A stretch of DNA of 64,000 nt from Chloroflexales bacterium ZM16-3 (GTDB taxonomy: Bacteria; Chloroflexota; Chloroflexia; Chloroflexales; Chloroflexaceae): positions 1 to 64,000 of the forward strand of contig RYFE02000013.1 in assembly GCA_004138175.2 (NCBI GenBank), read 5' to 3'. Position numbers and translations under genes: made by a program. Under the pieces are notes generated by a model that was not told the DNA's origin, searched no databases, and worked only from the letters and a program-made list of their open reading frames with translations. This document shows positions 52,155 to 60,537 of this stretch, in pieces. Within the stretch, counting starts at the first letter, position 1. Each line of letters starts with the position of its first letter.

Positions 52155-53321
52155 TTGCCGAGTCTCTGTACGACTCGCTGGAGCAGTAGCGCCCACGCTC
52201 AACGTCGCACACACATTTTACTGCTCTGCTGGCTGACAGCCCTGATCGCTGTCAGTATTCTGCCCCCCCCCGCCCCTGTAGCCGCCGCGCCCCAACTGAT
52301 CCTGCCGACGCCCCCCGGAGCGCCGTGGGTGGTGATCCAGGGCTACGCTTGCGGCACCCACAACGCCTGGGATCGTTACTCGCTCGACCTAGCCCAGGTC
52401 GGCGGGCCGACCTATGACGCGCCCATCCGCGCCGCTGCCGCAGGGCAGGTCTGGTATTGGGAGGCGCGCAGCGGCACGATCATCCTTAGCCACGGCGACG
52501 GCTTCTTCACGATGTATACACATATGGGCCGGGCCGTGAGCACCGATCCCGGCCACGCCTTCGAGGCTGGCGAGACGCTCGGCTACGCGGGCGACCGCGG
52601 TGCGCCGGGGGTGCCGCACCTGCATTTTACGGCGTTCACCGCTAACCGTGATGGCTGGAGCGGGAAGAAATCGGTGCCCCTGCACTTTGCCGAGGGCTAC
52701 GACCTGCCAGAGATCGGTGGCTGTAGCCAGCATCAGGGCACGGTGGTGACGGCCGCCGCGCTCCAGCCCCCGCAGATCAGCTTCAGCACCGAGGCTCAAC
52801 CCAATATCTGGTACAACAGCGACCAGCGGGTCGAGTTCACCTCGCAGTGGGGCGGCGGTGGCCTTAGTCAGTCCTGGGATGTTGATCCGGCTGGTGATGC
52901 GCCGATGTTCCCAGGGAACATTGATGGCTACGCTAACCTTGCCGACGCCGGTGAGGGCATGCATACCCTGGACGTGCGTGTCTGGGGGCCTGATGGCCGA
53001 CAGTCGTTGGCTGCCTACGGGCCAATGGGCTATGACATCACCCCGCCGAGCAATCCGTCGGCGATTGATGACCTGCACGCTGCTGCAGGCATGCCGATCA
53101 ATGTGGCTTGGGATGTTGGGGGCGACGCGCTCTCGGGTGTTGCCGGCTACCGCGTCTACATCGGCACTGATGAGGACGGTCGTGACGAGTGGTTCACCGA
53201 GGAGCCTCTGATCCGCACGCCGCCTCTGGCCGCTGGGCGCTATGTTGTGCGCGTCCAGACGCTCGACCGGGCCGGGAATACGAGCGATTGGGCGACCATC
53301 GGCGTGATCATCGTCGAGTAG
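52155..53321 (+). CDS. Secreted M23-family peptidase with fibronectin/Ig-like domain
   Basis: A 388-residue exported protein; the start is a TTG at 52155 with AGGAG seven bases upstream. After a signal segment (ILLLCWLTALIAVSILPPPAPVAAA), residues 55-175 form a LytM/M23 metallopeptidase: THNAWDRYSLDLA carries the first His and Asp ligands, MYTHMG the catalytic His and VPHLHF the last ligand. It should cut peptidoglycan cross-bridges. The C-terminal 200 residues are beta domains, the last resembling fibronectin III (AAGMPINVAWDVGGDALSGVAGYRVYIG). Confidence 0.85.
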   Translation: MPSLCTTRWSSSAHAQRRTHILLLCWLTALIAVSILPPPAPVAAAPQLILPTPPGAPWVVIQGYACGTHNAWDRYSLDLAQVGGPTYDAPIRAAAAGQVWYWEARSGTIILSHGDGFFTMYTHMGRAVSTDPGHAFEAGETLGYAGDRGAPGVPHLHFTAFTANRDGWSGKKSVPLHFAEGYDLPEIGGCSQHQGTVVTAAALQPPQISFSTEAQPNIWYNSDQRVEFTSQWGGGGLSQSWDVDPAGDAPMFPGNIDGYANLADAGEGMHTLDVRVWGPDGRQSLAAYGPMGYDITPPSNPSAIDDLHAAAGMPINVAWDVGGDALSGVAGYRVYIGTDEDGRDEWFTEEPLIRTPPLAAGRYVVRVQTLDRAGNTSDWATIGVIIVE

Positions 53322-53340
53322 GCGCTGCCTCTTGTCTTCT

Positions 53341-53385
53341 ATTGGGTTGGGTTTGGGCGGCAAAGCCGCCCAAACCCAACCCAAT
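53341..53385. terminator. Perfect 21-bp hairpin with AAA loop
   Basis: Arms 53341-53361 and 53365-53385 are exactly complementary, closed by GC-AAA-GC, 20 bases past the peptidase stop. It is the GCAAAGC version of the triloop hairpins. Confidence 0.8.
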
Positions 53386-53390
53386 ATGCT

Positions 53391-53420
53391 TTGCCTCAGG
53401 GCTTGCCAACAGGGTATAAT
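53391..53420 (+). promoter_or_regulatory. Promoter of the TPR/B-box protein gene
   Basis: TTGCCT (53391-53396) and a consensus TATAAT (53415-53420) are 18 bases apart, 21 bases before the ATG. The leader is therefore very short and contains only AGGAGG. Confidence 0.6.
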
Positions 53421-53440
53421 GCCCTCCAGGAGGTTTAGCG

Positions 53441-54295
53441 ATGGCAGAGTCTACGACAGTTAGCGACGCGCTTACGCTGGTGCAGGAGGGCCGGGCGGCC
53501 CTGATGGCTGGCGATACCTATGTGGCGCGCCAGCATTTTCGGCAGGCCCTTGAGATCAACCCCGAGCATGTGGATGCTCTGATCGGCCTGGCTGGGACGC
53601 TGCGGGCCTACCGCGAGAAGCGCGATCACCTGCTGCGCGCCCTGAGCATCGAGCCGTCGAATGCTGAGGCTCTTGCTATTCTCGCTCAGGTGGATGCTCG
53701 GCTTGCTGCGGGTGATGTACTGGCTCCCGTTGGCGTCACCGTGCGCGAGCCCGAGCGCGCCCTGTGGTCCCCTGAGCCGCCCGCGATTGAGCGTGCGCCC
53801 GCTGAGGTTGACACGCTCTACTGCTACAAACACCCTAGCCGCGAGACGGGGCTGCGCTGCACGAGCTGCGACCGACCGATCTGCGCGGAGTGCGTGCGCC
53901 CTGCGGCGGTGGGCCAGCTCTGTCCGGAGTGCGCCCGCTCGCGCCGCCCGGTGAACTATCAGGTCGCGGCGAGTGACCTGATTATCAGCGGCGCGATCAC
54001 GTTGGTCTACGGATTCTTGACGAGCATTGCGGCCGGGATCGTGTTTGGGATGATCGGCTTCTTCGGGCTGTTACTGGCGATCTTCCTCGGCCCAACGATC
54101 GGCGAGCTGCTCGTGCGCCTGCTGGAGCGGGTCAACCGTAAGCGCGGGCGCTCCGTGCAGATCGTGGTCGGCCTCTGCTACGGGCTCGGGGCGTCGATGG
54201 TGGTTCTGGTGCTGCTGCTCATGGGCTCGCTGGGCCTCGGGCTGATCGTCTTTACGATCGCTGCGGTCACCACGGCGGTGACCCGGCTGCGCTAG
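53441..54295 (+). CDS. Membrane protein with TPR and B-box-type zinc finger
   Basis: A 284-residue protein. Residues 10-90 hold TPR-like helices (ARQHFRQALEINPEHVDALIGLAG). Residues about 128-165 form a B-box-like zinc-binding module: CYKHPSRETGLRCTSCDRPICAECVRPAAVGQLCPECAR. After that come at least three hydrophobic segments, ending with VVLVLLLMGSLGLGLIVFTIAAV. The topology resembles bacterial B-box/rhomboid-associated proteins of unknown function. AGGAGG precedes the ATG. The next gene, the Clp-type ATPase, is 205 bases away on the same strand with a possible TACAAT at 54423. Confidence 0.7.
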   Translation: MAESTTVSDALTLVQEGRAALMAGDTYVARQHFRQALEINPEHVDALIGLAGTLRAYREKRDHLLRALSIEPSNAEALAILAQVDARLAAGDVLAPVGVTVREPERALWSPEPPAIERAPAEVDTLYCYKHPSRETGLRCTSCDRPICAECVRPAAVGQLCPECARSRRPVNYQVAASDLIISGAITLVYGFLTSIAAGIVFGMIGFFGLLLAIFLGPTIGELLVRLLERVNRKRGRSVQIVVGLCYGLGASMVVLVLLLMGSLGLGLIVFTIAAVTTAVTRLR

Positions 54296-54500
54296 CGCAT
54301 TTCGCGCCCTGCCGCAGATCACAGCGCAGTGAACAGGCGCAAGATATTCGTCATCTACCGCTCATCATCGCCCTGCAAGATAGAGGAAGACTCGTCGTAT
54401 ATATGAGGTAAGCGAGGCTTGTTACAATGGCGGTGCGGCGGCTTGGTCGATACGAGAGCGAGCGCCAGCGTCGGCGCTGATTAGCGGGAAGGGCAGGACG

Positions 54501-55733
54501 ATGACCGAACATTCGCGCGGGATGAGGCTCGCACAGCGCGGCGACAAGAACCCTCTGGACTTGGTTGAGCACAATCTGCGCGCGCAGATCTTTGGCCAGG
54601 AGCGCGCGATCGAGAGCGTGATCCGCGTGCTGAACCGCGCCCGCTTTGGCTTCTCTGCCGGGAACCCGCGCCGCCCGCGCGCCACGCTGCTCTTCCTCGG
54701 CCCCACCGGCGTTGGCAAGACGGCCACCGCCCGCGCGCTTGCCCAGCTGGTGCGCCCCGATGGTGAGGCGTTCCTAAAGATCGACTGCTCGCTATTCAGC
54801 CAGGGTCACGAGGTGAGCGCCCTCGTTGGCGCGCCGCCCTCCTATGTTGGACGCGACCAGAAGCCGCTGCTGAACCCTGATATCATTGAGCAGGAGAACA
54901 GCGTGGTGCTGTTCGATGAGATCGAGAAGGGCCAGCCTGAGCTATGGAATCTGCTGCTCCAGATCATGGAGGATGGCGAGATCCTGCTGCTCAACGGCGG
55001 CCGTCGGGTGAGCTTCCAGAACTGCATTGTCGTCTTCACCACCAATGTCGGCGCGAAGGAGATGGTGGACTACCTCGACCGGCGCACCATTGGCTTCCGC
55101 ACGCCGCACCAGGATGTGGAGGCCACCGGCCAGCAGATCTACCAGATCGGATTCGAGTCGCTCCAGAAGGTCTTTCAGCCCGAGTGGATCAATCGGCTAG
55201 ACGAAATCGTCGCCTTCCGCCCGCTCTCCAGCGATGTGCTGCGCCAGGTGCTTGACCATATGCTTCTGGAGAGCAACGAGCAGTACCTGCGCCACGGCAT
55301 CCAGGTTGAGGTGGCGGCCGAGGCCAAGGAGTATCTGCTCGACAAGGGCTTCGACTCGCGCTTTGGCGCGCGCCCGCTGCGCCAGCGCCTGCTCAAGGAT
55401 CTGGACGCGCCCCTGGCCGACCTGCTCTCGTCTGGCGGGGTGCCGTCGGGCAGCAGGGTGCTGGTGTCCTATAGCGGGGTGGATCTGCATGGGCAGGCAC
55501 TCCAGTTCTACTACGAGTCTATGCCTGAGCTGCTGCGTGTGGCTGAGGAGCTGCGCGCGGCCGAGGTTGGCCGGGTGGGCGTGGGCGCGGGCGATGGCCC
55601 GCAGCCGCCCAGCGTGAGCCTGACAAGTGAGCGCGGGAATGCCGCTGAGAGCTCGGCGTCGGCCTCATCCGGGCTGTTTGGCTCGCACGGGCCGCGGATT
55701 ATTCCGCCGAAGCGTGGGAATGAGGGGCGCTAG
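54501..55733 (+). CDS. Stand-alone Clp-type AAA+ ATPase
   Basis: A 410-residue protein matching only the second AAA+ module of ClpA/ClpB/ClpC: GQERAIESVIRVLNRAR, Walker A FLGPTGVGKTATARALA, pore-region SALVGAPPSYVGRD, Walker B SVVLFDEIEKGQPELW, sensor 1 VVFTTNVGAKEM, then the arginine finger FQPEWINRLDEIVAFRPL and sensor 2 GFDSRFGARPLRQRLLKDL. The N-domain, first AAA domain and M-domain are absent, and no ClpP-docking IGF loop is obvious. The last 80 residues are Gly/Ser-rich and disordered. It probably remodels a specific protein complex. It has no obvious operon partner other than the zinc-finger membrane protein upstream. Confidence 0.85.
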   Translation: MTEHSRGMRLAQRGDKNPLDLVEHNLRAQIFGQERAIESVIRVLNRARFGFSAGNPRRPRATLLFLGPTGVGKTATARALAQLVRPDGEAFLKIDCSLFSQGHEVSALVGAPPSYVGRDQKPLLNPDIIEQENSVVLFDEIEKGQPELWNLLLQIMEDGEILLLNGGRRVSFQNCIVVFTTNVGAKEMVDYLDRRTIGFRTPHQDVEATGQQIYQIGFESLQKVFQPEWINRLDEIVAFRPLSSDVLRQVLDHMLLESNEQYLRHGIQVEVAAEAKEYLLDKGFDSRFGARPLRQRLLKDLDAPLADLLSSGGVPSGSRVLVSYSGVDLHGQALQFYYESMPELLRVAEELRAAEVGRVGVGAGDGPQPPSVSLTSERGNAAESSASASSGLFGSHGPRIIPPKRGNEGR

Positions 55734-55735
55734 GC

Positions 55736-55787
55736 ACAGGGGACAGGGGACAGGGGACAGGAGGCAGATGCCCCTGTCCCCTGTTTT
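55736..55787 (+). repeat. GGGGACA array forming an intrinsic terminator
   Basis: Three and a half ACAGGGG units face an inverted copy (55771-55784), followed by TTTT. It starts three bases after the stop of the Clp-type gene. The array itself thus provides the terminator between converging genes. Confidence 0.85.
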
Positions 55788-55790
55788 GCT

Positions 55791-56105
55791 TTATACCGAG
55801 GCGGCTCCTCCGCCCGCGCTGGCCCCGTCCGGCGCGGCCTCGGGGGCGCGGCGCTCGCGCTTGACCACCGAGAGGTCGGGCTCGGCACCCTCGGCCAGCG
55901 GCCGCTTGAAGACGAAGTAGCTGCGGCCTGGCATGGCGTGCTGGATGCCGCTGAGCTCCCACCCCTCGGCGCCGAGCTGGTTTAGGATGCGCCGCCCGAA
56001 GGCGCTGTTGCGCTCCCCCTCCTCTGGCCGGGTCTCCTGCCCCTCGATCGAGACGCGCTCCCAGCCCTCGACGAACACCACCTTGTAGTCCCACTTTGTG
56101 CTCAT
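55791..56105 (-). CDS. DUF4177-like small protein
   Basis: A 104-residue protein. The N-terminal 75 residues (WDYKVVFVEGWERVSIEGQ, then LNQLGAEGWELSGIQHAMPGRSYFVFKRP) match the DUF4177 pattern of short beta-alpha proteins with the LGAEGWEL core; function unknown. The C-terminus is Ala/Gly-rich and probably disordered. The ATG at 56105 is chosen because GAGGAG lies six bases upstream. It is divergent from sufR. The 216 bases between them hold the sufR promoter and operator. Confidence 0.6.
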   Translation of the reverse strand: MSTKWDYKVVFVEGWERVSIEGQETRPEEGERNSAFGRRILNQLGAEGWELSGIQHAMPGRSYFVFKRPLAEGAEPDLSVVKRERRAPEAAPDGASAGGGAASV

Positions 56106-56241
56106 CTGCTGCTCCTCTATCGCTATGTCTTCGGCCTGCTGGTAGTGTAGCATGGTTTTGATTACATGATTACACGTATTTCGCTCGGCTTGAGATCACG
56201 GAAGACGTGAAGGTGTGAAGGGGCGAAGATCCTCCTGTGTG

Positions 56242-56269
56242 AATAAACTAGGTTTTCGGTTGGTTTATT
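56242..56269. promoter_or_regulatory. Probable SufR operator
   Basis: AATAAAC (56242-56248) and GTTTATT (56263-56269) form an inverted repeat separated by 14 bases, with partly symmetrical flanks. The right half overlaps the -35 box of the sufR promoter, as expected for autorepression. It differs from the CAAC-N6-GTTG site known in cyanobacteria. Confidence 0.5.
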
Positions 56270-56296
56270 GACAAAATTAGAAACCGCTGGTAGACT
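56268..56296 (+). promoter_or_regulatory. sufR promoter
   Basis: Consensus TTGACA (56268-56273) and TAGACT (56291-56296) with 17-base spacing, 25 bases before the sufR ATG and its GGAGGAG ribosome-binding site. Confidence 0.7.
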
Positions 56297-56321
56297 TCTA
56301 GTAGTTCGGAGGAGAGCGACT

Positions 56322-56987
56322 ATGACAAATATAGGGTTCACCCCCGAGAGCGGGGCGGGTAAGATCATCGAGTACCTTCAGAGGCACGGCGAGGGCACCG
56401 TGAAGGACTTCGCAGCCCTGCTGGAGGTGAGCGCGACGGCAGTGCGCGAGCATCTCGTCCATCTGCAGGCAGATGGGCTGGTGGTAGCGCGCGCCGAGCG
56501 TCGTGGCCCAGGGCGACCGCGCTTGGTGTACTGCCTAAGCGAGAAGGCCCAGAGCCTCTTCCCCAAGCAGTATGATCGGCTGATCTCACTACTGCTGCGC
56601 GAGCTGATCGCCCTGGAGGGCTCGGATAAGGTTGATGCAATCCTCGACCGGGTGAGCCAGCGGCTCGCCGGCGAGTACGCCGACCGCATGGAGGGTACGG
56701 ATATCGCGGTGCGCCTCGGTGAGCTGCGTCGGCTGCTGGAGCAGCGCGGTGTGCCAGCTGAGGTGGCCCCCGAGGGGGATGGGATCAGGCTCTTCGCATG
56801 CCCCTACTACGACGTGGCCCACATGCACCCCCAGGTCTGCTCGATGGAGCGACAGATGATCGAGTATGTTCTCGGCGAGAAGCTGGACTTGCAGAACAGC
56901 ATCCGCGAGGGCTCTCACAGCTGTAGCTTCACGGTGCGCGAGTCGGATGCGGAAGATGGGCGGGTGATCATCCCGCTCCAGATGTAA
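56322..56987 (+). CDS. sufR: SufR-like iron-sulfur transcriptional regulator
   Basis: A 221-residue regulator. An N-terminal winged helix-turn-helix (HGEGTVKDFAALLEVSATAVREHLVHLQADGLV) with the GPGRPRLVY wing is of the DeoR/ArsR-like type found in SufR. The C-terminal domain has three cysteines at about 160, 173 and 201 (FACPYYDV, VCSMER, HSCSF; spacing C-X12-C-X27-C), suited to hold a [4Fe-4S] cluster. In cyanobacteria SufR represses the suf genes when its cluster is loaded. Position directly before sufC and the palindrome over its promoter support the same role. The start at 56322 follows GGAGGAG. Confidence 0.85.
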   Translation: MTNIGFTPESGAGKIIEYLQRHGEGTVKDFAALLEVSATAVREHLVHLQADGLVVARAERRGPGRPRLVYCLSEKAQSLFPKQYDRLISLLLRELIALEGSDKVDAILDRVSQRLAGEYADRMEGTDIAVRLGELRRLLEQRGVPAEVAPEGDGIRLFACPYYDVAHMHPQVCSMERQMIEYVLGEKLDLQNSIREGSHSCSFTVRESDAEDGRVIIPLQM

Positions 56988-57005
56988 GATTGCCGCAGGT
57001 CAGCG

Positions 57006-57033
57006 CTGGGGCACAGCCCCAGACCACGGTTTT
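57006..57033 (+). terminator. Hairpin and T-run between sufR and sufC
   Basis: CTGGGG (57006-57011) pairs with CCCCAG (57017-57022), and six T residues follow eight bases later. It may partly terminate sufR transcription and set the ratio to the suf structural genes. Confidence 0.45.
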
Positions 57034-57062
57034 TTGGGTGACTTTTGTTTGACGAGGAGCAC

Positions 57063-57842
57063 ATGAGCAACGATCTAATCATCAAGGATCTTCGTGCGAA
57101 GATCGACGACAAGGAGATCCTCAAGGGTGTGAACCTGACCGTCCAGCACGGCAGCGTCCACGCGATCATGGGGCCGAACGGCGGCGGCAAGAGCACCCTG
57201 GCCCATGTGATCTCTGGCCACCCGAGCTATGAGGTTACGGGCGGCGAGATCTGGTACAAGGGCCAGAATGTGCTGGAGCTGGATATCGACGAGCGCAGCA
57301 AGCTTGGCCTGTTCCTGGCCTTCCAGTACCCGGTGGCTGTCCCCGGCGTGACGGTGGCGAACTTCCTGCGCGCGGCGATCAATGCGCACCGCGCCGAGGA
57401 GGGCAAGGACCCGAAGACGACCTCCATCCCGGTGGCGCAGTTCCGTAAGCAGCTGCGCGAGGGTATGGCCTCGCTGGAGATGGATGAGGGCTTCGCCCGG
57501 CGCTACCTCAACGAGGGCTTCAGCGGCGGCGAGAAGAAGCGCCTGGAGATCCTCCAGATGACGATGCTGGCCCCGACCATGGCGATCATGGACGAGACTG
57601 ACTCGGGGCTGGATATCGACGCCCTGCGGATCGTGGCCGGTGGCGTGAACCGCCTGGCTGGCCCGCAGATGGGCGCCCTGGTGATCACGCACTACCAGCG
57701 CCTGCTCGACTACATCAAGCCGCAGTTTGTCTCGGTGATGATGGATGGCCGGATCATCCGCGAGGGCGGGGCGGAGCTGGCGCTTGAGCTGGAGGAGAAG
57801 GGCTACGACTGGCTCCGCGAGGAGCTGACCGGCGCCGCCTAG
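57063..57842 (+). CDS. sufC: Fe-S cluster assembly ATPase SufC
   Basis: A 259-residue ABC-type ATPase of the SufBCD scaffold complex. Walker A is [18 protein letters not shown], the ABC signature [18 protein letters not shown] and Walker B region [20 protein letters not shown]. The Tyr-rich helical insert ([20 protein letters not shown]) is typical of SufC. The start at 57063 has GAGGAG four bases upstream. It heads the structural genes in the order C-D-S-U-B, the same as in Bacillus. Confidence 0.96.
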   Translation: MSNDLIIKDLRAKIDDKEILKGVNLTVQHGSVHAIMGPNGGGKSTLAHVISGHPSYEVTGGEIWYKGQNVLELDIDERSKLGLFLAFQYPVAVPGVTVANFLRAAINAHRAEEGKDPKTTSIPVAQFRKQLREGMASLEMDEGFARRYLNEGFSGGEKKRLEILQMTMLAPTMAIMDETDSGLDIDALRIVAGGVNRLAGPQMGALVITHYQRLLDYIKPQFVSVMMDGRIIREGGAELALELEEKGYDWLREELTGAA

Positions 57843-57845
57843 TGC

Positions 57846-57864
57846 GATTGCAGATTGCAGATTG
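57846..57864. repeat. GATTGCA array, 2.7 copies
   Basis: GATTGCAGATTGCAGATTG follows the sufC stop, with a degraded unit after it. The unit is the same as at 51909. No inverted copy is present, and the rest of the 116-base gap to sufD shows nothing else. Confidence 0.75.
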
Positions 57865-57958
57865 GTGATTGTAGATTGGGAGCAGCATGTTCAGATGTGA
57901 TCTGCCATCTGGCCCGCTCTCAACAGGCTGCCTGATTTTGCACTAGGGGTGTGACAGT

Positions 57959-59167
57959 ATGACAAACTTGACTCTGAAAGATATCACCGCCGAGGAGCTT
58001 GTGTCCCGGTCGGCGGCGGCGGGCGAGCCGACATGGCTGTCCGAGCGCCGCCGCGAGGCGTGGGAGCACTTCGCCCAGGCGATCCCGCCCTTCTGGCGTC
58101 GCACGAACCTGACTGGCCTGAACCCGGAGATCCTGATGCCCGCCGAGTCGGCCCAGGGCACGGCGATCCAGTGGGACGCTGAACTGGCTCGCACTGGCGC
58201 GGTCTTCACGACGATGGCCGCCGCCCTGCGCTCCCACGAGGAGCTGATCCGGGCGAAGATGGACACCGCTGTGGACCCGCTGGAGCATAAGTTTAGCGCC
58301 CTGCGCGCCGCGCTCTGGCAGGACGGTGCCTTCCTCTATGTGCCAAAGGGTGTGTCGCTCGACCTGCCCCTGCGGGTCTGCTATACGCTCTCTGACAGCA
58401 ACCAGGCGATCTTTCCGCGCACCCTGGTGATCCTGGAGGATAATGCCAGCGTGACTCTGATCGAGGAGTTCACCTCCCATGATCATGTCGATGCGGCGAT
58501 GGCCGGGCCGATCACCGAGATCTTCGCTGGCCCTGGCAGCAGCATCCGCTTCGCCAGCGTGCAGCACTGGGGCGCGGGCGTCTACCATATCGGCGGGCAG
58601 AAGCTGGTGCTCGGGCGCGATGCCTCGGCGGAGTGGACGTCGGTTGCGCTCGGCGGCGAAGTGCAGCATATTGAGGCCGAGACGCGCCTGGAGGGCAATG
58701 GCTCGCAGGTCAACTGGCTGGGCGCGACCTTTGCCAGCGGCACGCAGAACTTGGTTATTGCGCCCTGGCTGCGCCACGTCGGCTATAACGCCGAGAGCTT
58801 TATGCAGTTCAAGACGGTGGTCAACGACACGGCATACAGTGTCTTCGACGGCATGATCAAGATCGAGCACGACTCGAAGGCGACCAGCACCCGGCTTGAG
58901 GAGCACGCCCTGCACCTCAGCCCGAAGGCGCGCAACGACTCGATCCCCGGCCTGAAGATCGACACGAACGATGTGCTCAAGGGCGGCCACGCCTCCACCA
59001 GCGGGGATGTAGATGACACGCAGCTCTTCTATATGCAGGCCCGCGGCATTAAGCGCGATGACGCCAGGCGCATGATCGTGATGGGCTTCTTCGAGCCTGC
59101 CATGAACCGCATCCCGGTTGAGGAGCTGCGCGACGAGCTGACGGGGATCATTGAAGCGAAGATTTAG
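57959..59167 (+). CDS. sufD: Fe-S cluster assembly protein SufD
   Basis: A 402-residue member of the SufB/SufD beta-helix family, partner of SufB and SufC. It is called SufD because it is shorter than the SufB at 61061 and lacks SufB's long N-terminus. KGVSLDLPLRVCYTLSD, SVTLIEEFTSHDH and the C-terminal KATSTRLEEHALHLSPKARNDSIPGLKIDTNDVLKGGHASTSG region with the conserved His are characteristic. The end (LFYMQARGIKRDDARRMIVMGFF) is shared with SufB. Its stop codon lies at the first base of a GTGTTGA array. Confidence 0.93.
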   Translation: MTNLTLKDITAEELVSRSAAAGEPTWLSERRREAWEHFAQAIPPFWRRTNLTGLNPEILMPAESAQGTAIQWDAELARTGAVFTTMAAALRSHEELIRAKMDTAVDPLEHKFSALRAALWQDGAFLYVPKGVSLDLPLRVCYTLSDSNQAIFPRTLVILEDNASVTLIEEFTSHDHVDAAMAGPITEIFAGPGSSIRFASVQHWGAGVYHIGGQKLVLGRDASAEWTSVALGGEVQHIEAETRLEGNGSQVNWLGATFASGTQNLVIAPWLRHVGYNAESFMQFKTVVNDTAYSVFDGMIKIEHDSKATSTRLEEHALHLSPKARNDSIPGLKIDTNDVLKGGHASTSGDVDDTQLFYMQARGIKRDDARRMIVMGFFEPAMNRIPVEELRDELTGIIEAKI

Positions 59168-59212
59168 TGTTGAGTGTTGAGTGTTGAGTTTGTAAACTCA
59201 ACACTCAACACT
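59166..59212. repeat. GTGTTGA heptamer array with perfect 19-bp hairpin
   Basis: Three GTGTTGA units face an inverted copy; 59173-59191 pairs with 59194-59212 exactly. It spans nearly all of the gap between sufD and sufS, removing room for a normal ribosome-binding site before sufS. Confidence 0.9.
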
Positions 59213-59221
59213 AAAAACTTT

Positions 59222-60460
59222 ATGCCAACTCTATCTACATTCGACGTGGTCGCCCTGCGGCGTGAGTTCCCGATCTTGCAGCAGCAGGTAAACGGCAAGC
59301 CTCTGGCCTTCCTCGACAGCGCTGCTTCGTCGCAGAAGCCACGGCAGGTGATCGATTGCCTGGAGGATTACTATCGCCGCTATAACGCCAATGTCCATCG
59401 TGGCGTGTATAAGCTCAGCGAGGAGGCAACCTTCGCCTTTGAGCGGGCGCGGGGTAAGATAGCGCGCTTCATCGGGGCTTACAGCAAGCGTGAGGTGGTC
59501 TTCACCCGTAACACGACCGAGGCGATTAATCTGGTGGCCTATGCCTGGGGCGGGGCGAACGTCGGGCCGGGCGACCGCATCCTGCTCACGCTGATGGAGC
59601 ACCACTCCAATATTGTGCCCTGGCAGATGCTGGCCCAGCGCACTGGCGCAAAGCTCGACTATATCGGCCTCGATGGCGATGGTCGGCTGAACCTTGATGA
59701 GCTTGACACCAAGCTGACCGAGGGGGTGAAGCTGCTCGCCGTGACTCATCAGTCGAATGTGCTGGGCACGGTGAACCCGGTGGCCATGCTGGCCGAGCGC
59801 GCCCACGCGGTGGGGGCGAAGATCCTGGTGGACGGCGCGCAGAGCGTGCCGCATATGCCGGTGGATGTGCGGGCGCTGGGCTGCGATTTTATGGCCTTCA
59901 GCGGCCACAAGATGTGCGGGCCGACCGGGATCGGCGCCCTGTGGGCGCGGCGATCCCTGCTTGAGTCGATGCCGCCCTTCTTGGGCGGCGGCTCGATGAT
60001 CGAGGTGGTTGACCTGGACTCGAGCACCTACGCTGAGGTGCCCGCCCGCTTTGAGGCTGGCACACCGGCGATCGGTGAGGCGATTGCGCTCGGCGAGGCG
60101 TGCGACTTCCTGGCAAACGTGGGCATGGAGGCCATCCACCAGCACGAGCAGGCATTGCTTGGCTACGCTCTCGACCGGCTGGCGAGCGTCGAGGGGCTGG
60201 CGATCCTGGGGCCGCAGGACACCAAGGATCGCGGCGGGGCAATCAGCTTCACGCTTGACGGGGTTCACCCGCACGATGTGGCGGCCATTCTGGACGGCGA
60301 GGGCGTGGCGGTGCGGGCCGGGCATCACTGCACGCAGCCGCTCCACCGCTACTATGATGTCCCGTCCAGCACGCGAGCCAGCTTCTATATCTACAATGTC
60401 GCCGAGGAGATCGACCGGCTGGCGGTTGGTCTTGAGAAGGCCCGGAAGCTTTTTAACTAG
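59222..60460 (+). CDS. sufS: Cysteine desulfurase SufS
   Basis: A 412-residue PLP enzyme that mobilises sulfur from cysteine. The PLP Lys lies in FSGHKMCGPTGIGALW, preceded by ILVDGAQSVPHMPVDVRALGCDF with the cofactor Asp and Gln. The catalytic Cys lies in RAGHHCTQPLHRYY near residue 365. TRNTTEAINLVAYAWG is the phosphate-binding segment. Class II (SufS) rather than IscS, as expected beside SufU. The start ATG at 59222 has no Shine-Dalgarno sequence, only A-rich bases after the repeat hairpin; coupling to sufD across the hairpin is uncertain. Confidence 0.95.
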   Translation: MPTLSTFDVVALRREFPILQQQVNGKPLAFLDSAASSQKPRQVIDCLEDYYRRYNANVHRGVYKLSEEATFAFERARGKIARFIGAYSKREVVFTRNTTEAINLVAYAWGGANVGPGDRILLTLMEHHSNIVPWQMLAQRTGAKLDYIGLDGDGRLNLDELDTKLTEGVKLLAVTHQSNVLGTVNPVAMLAERAHAVGAKILVDGAQSVPHMPVDVRALGCDFMAFSGHKMCGPTGIGALWARRSLLESMPPFLGGGSMIEVVDLDSSTYAEVPARFEAGTPAIGEAIALGEACDFLANVGMEAIHQHEQALLGYALDRLASVEGLAILGPQDTKDRGGAISFTLDGVHPHDVAAILDGEGVAVRAGHHCTQPLHRYYDVPSSTRASFYIYNVAEEIDRLAVGLEKARKLFN

Positions 60461-60461
60461 G

Positions 60462-60533
60462 AGTTGGGGGTTGGGGGTTAGGGGTTGGCCGTGCGCCACC
60501 CTACCCCCCAACCCCCAGCCCCCAACCCCCAAC
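60462..60533. repeat. GTTGGGG array with inverted copy
   Basis: About three and a half GTTGGGG units (60463-60488) are followed by an inverted C-rich set (60497-60533), giving an imperfect stem of over 20 bp. It fills the whole 77-base gap between sufS and sufU, ending five bases before the sufU start. Confidence 0.85.
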
Positions 60534-60537
60534 GCAT

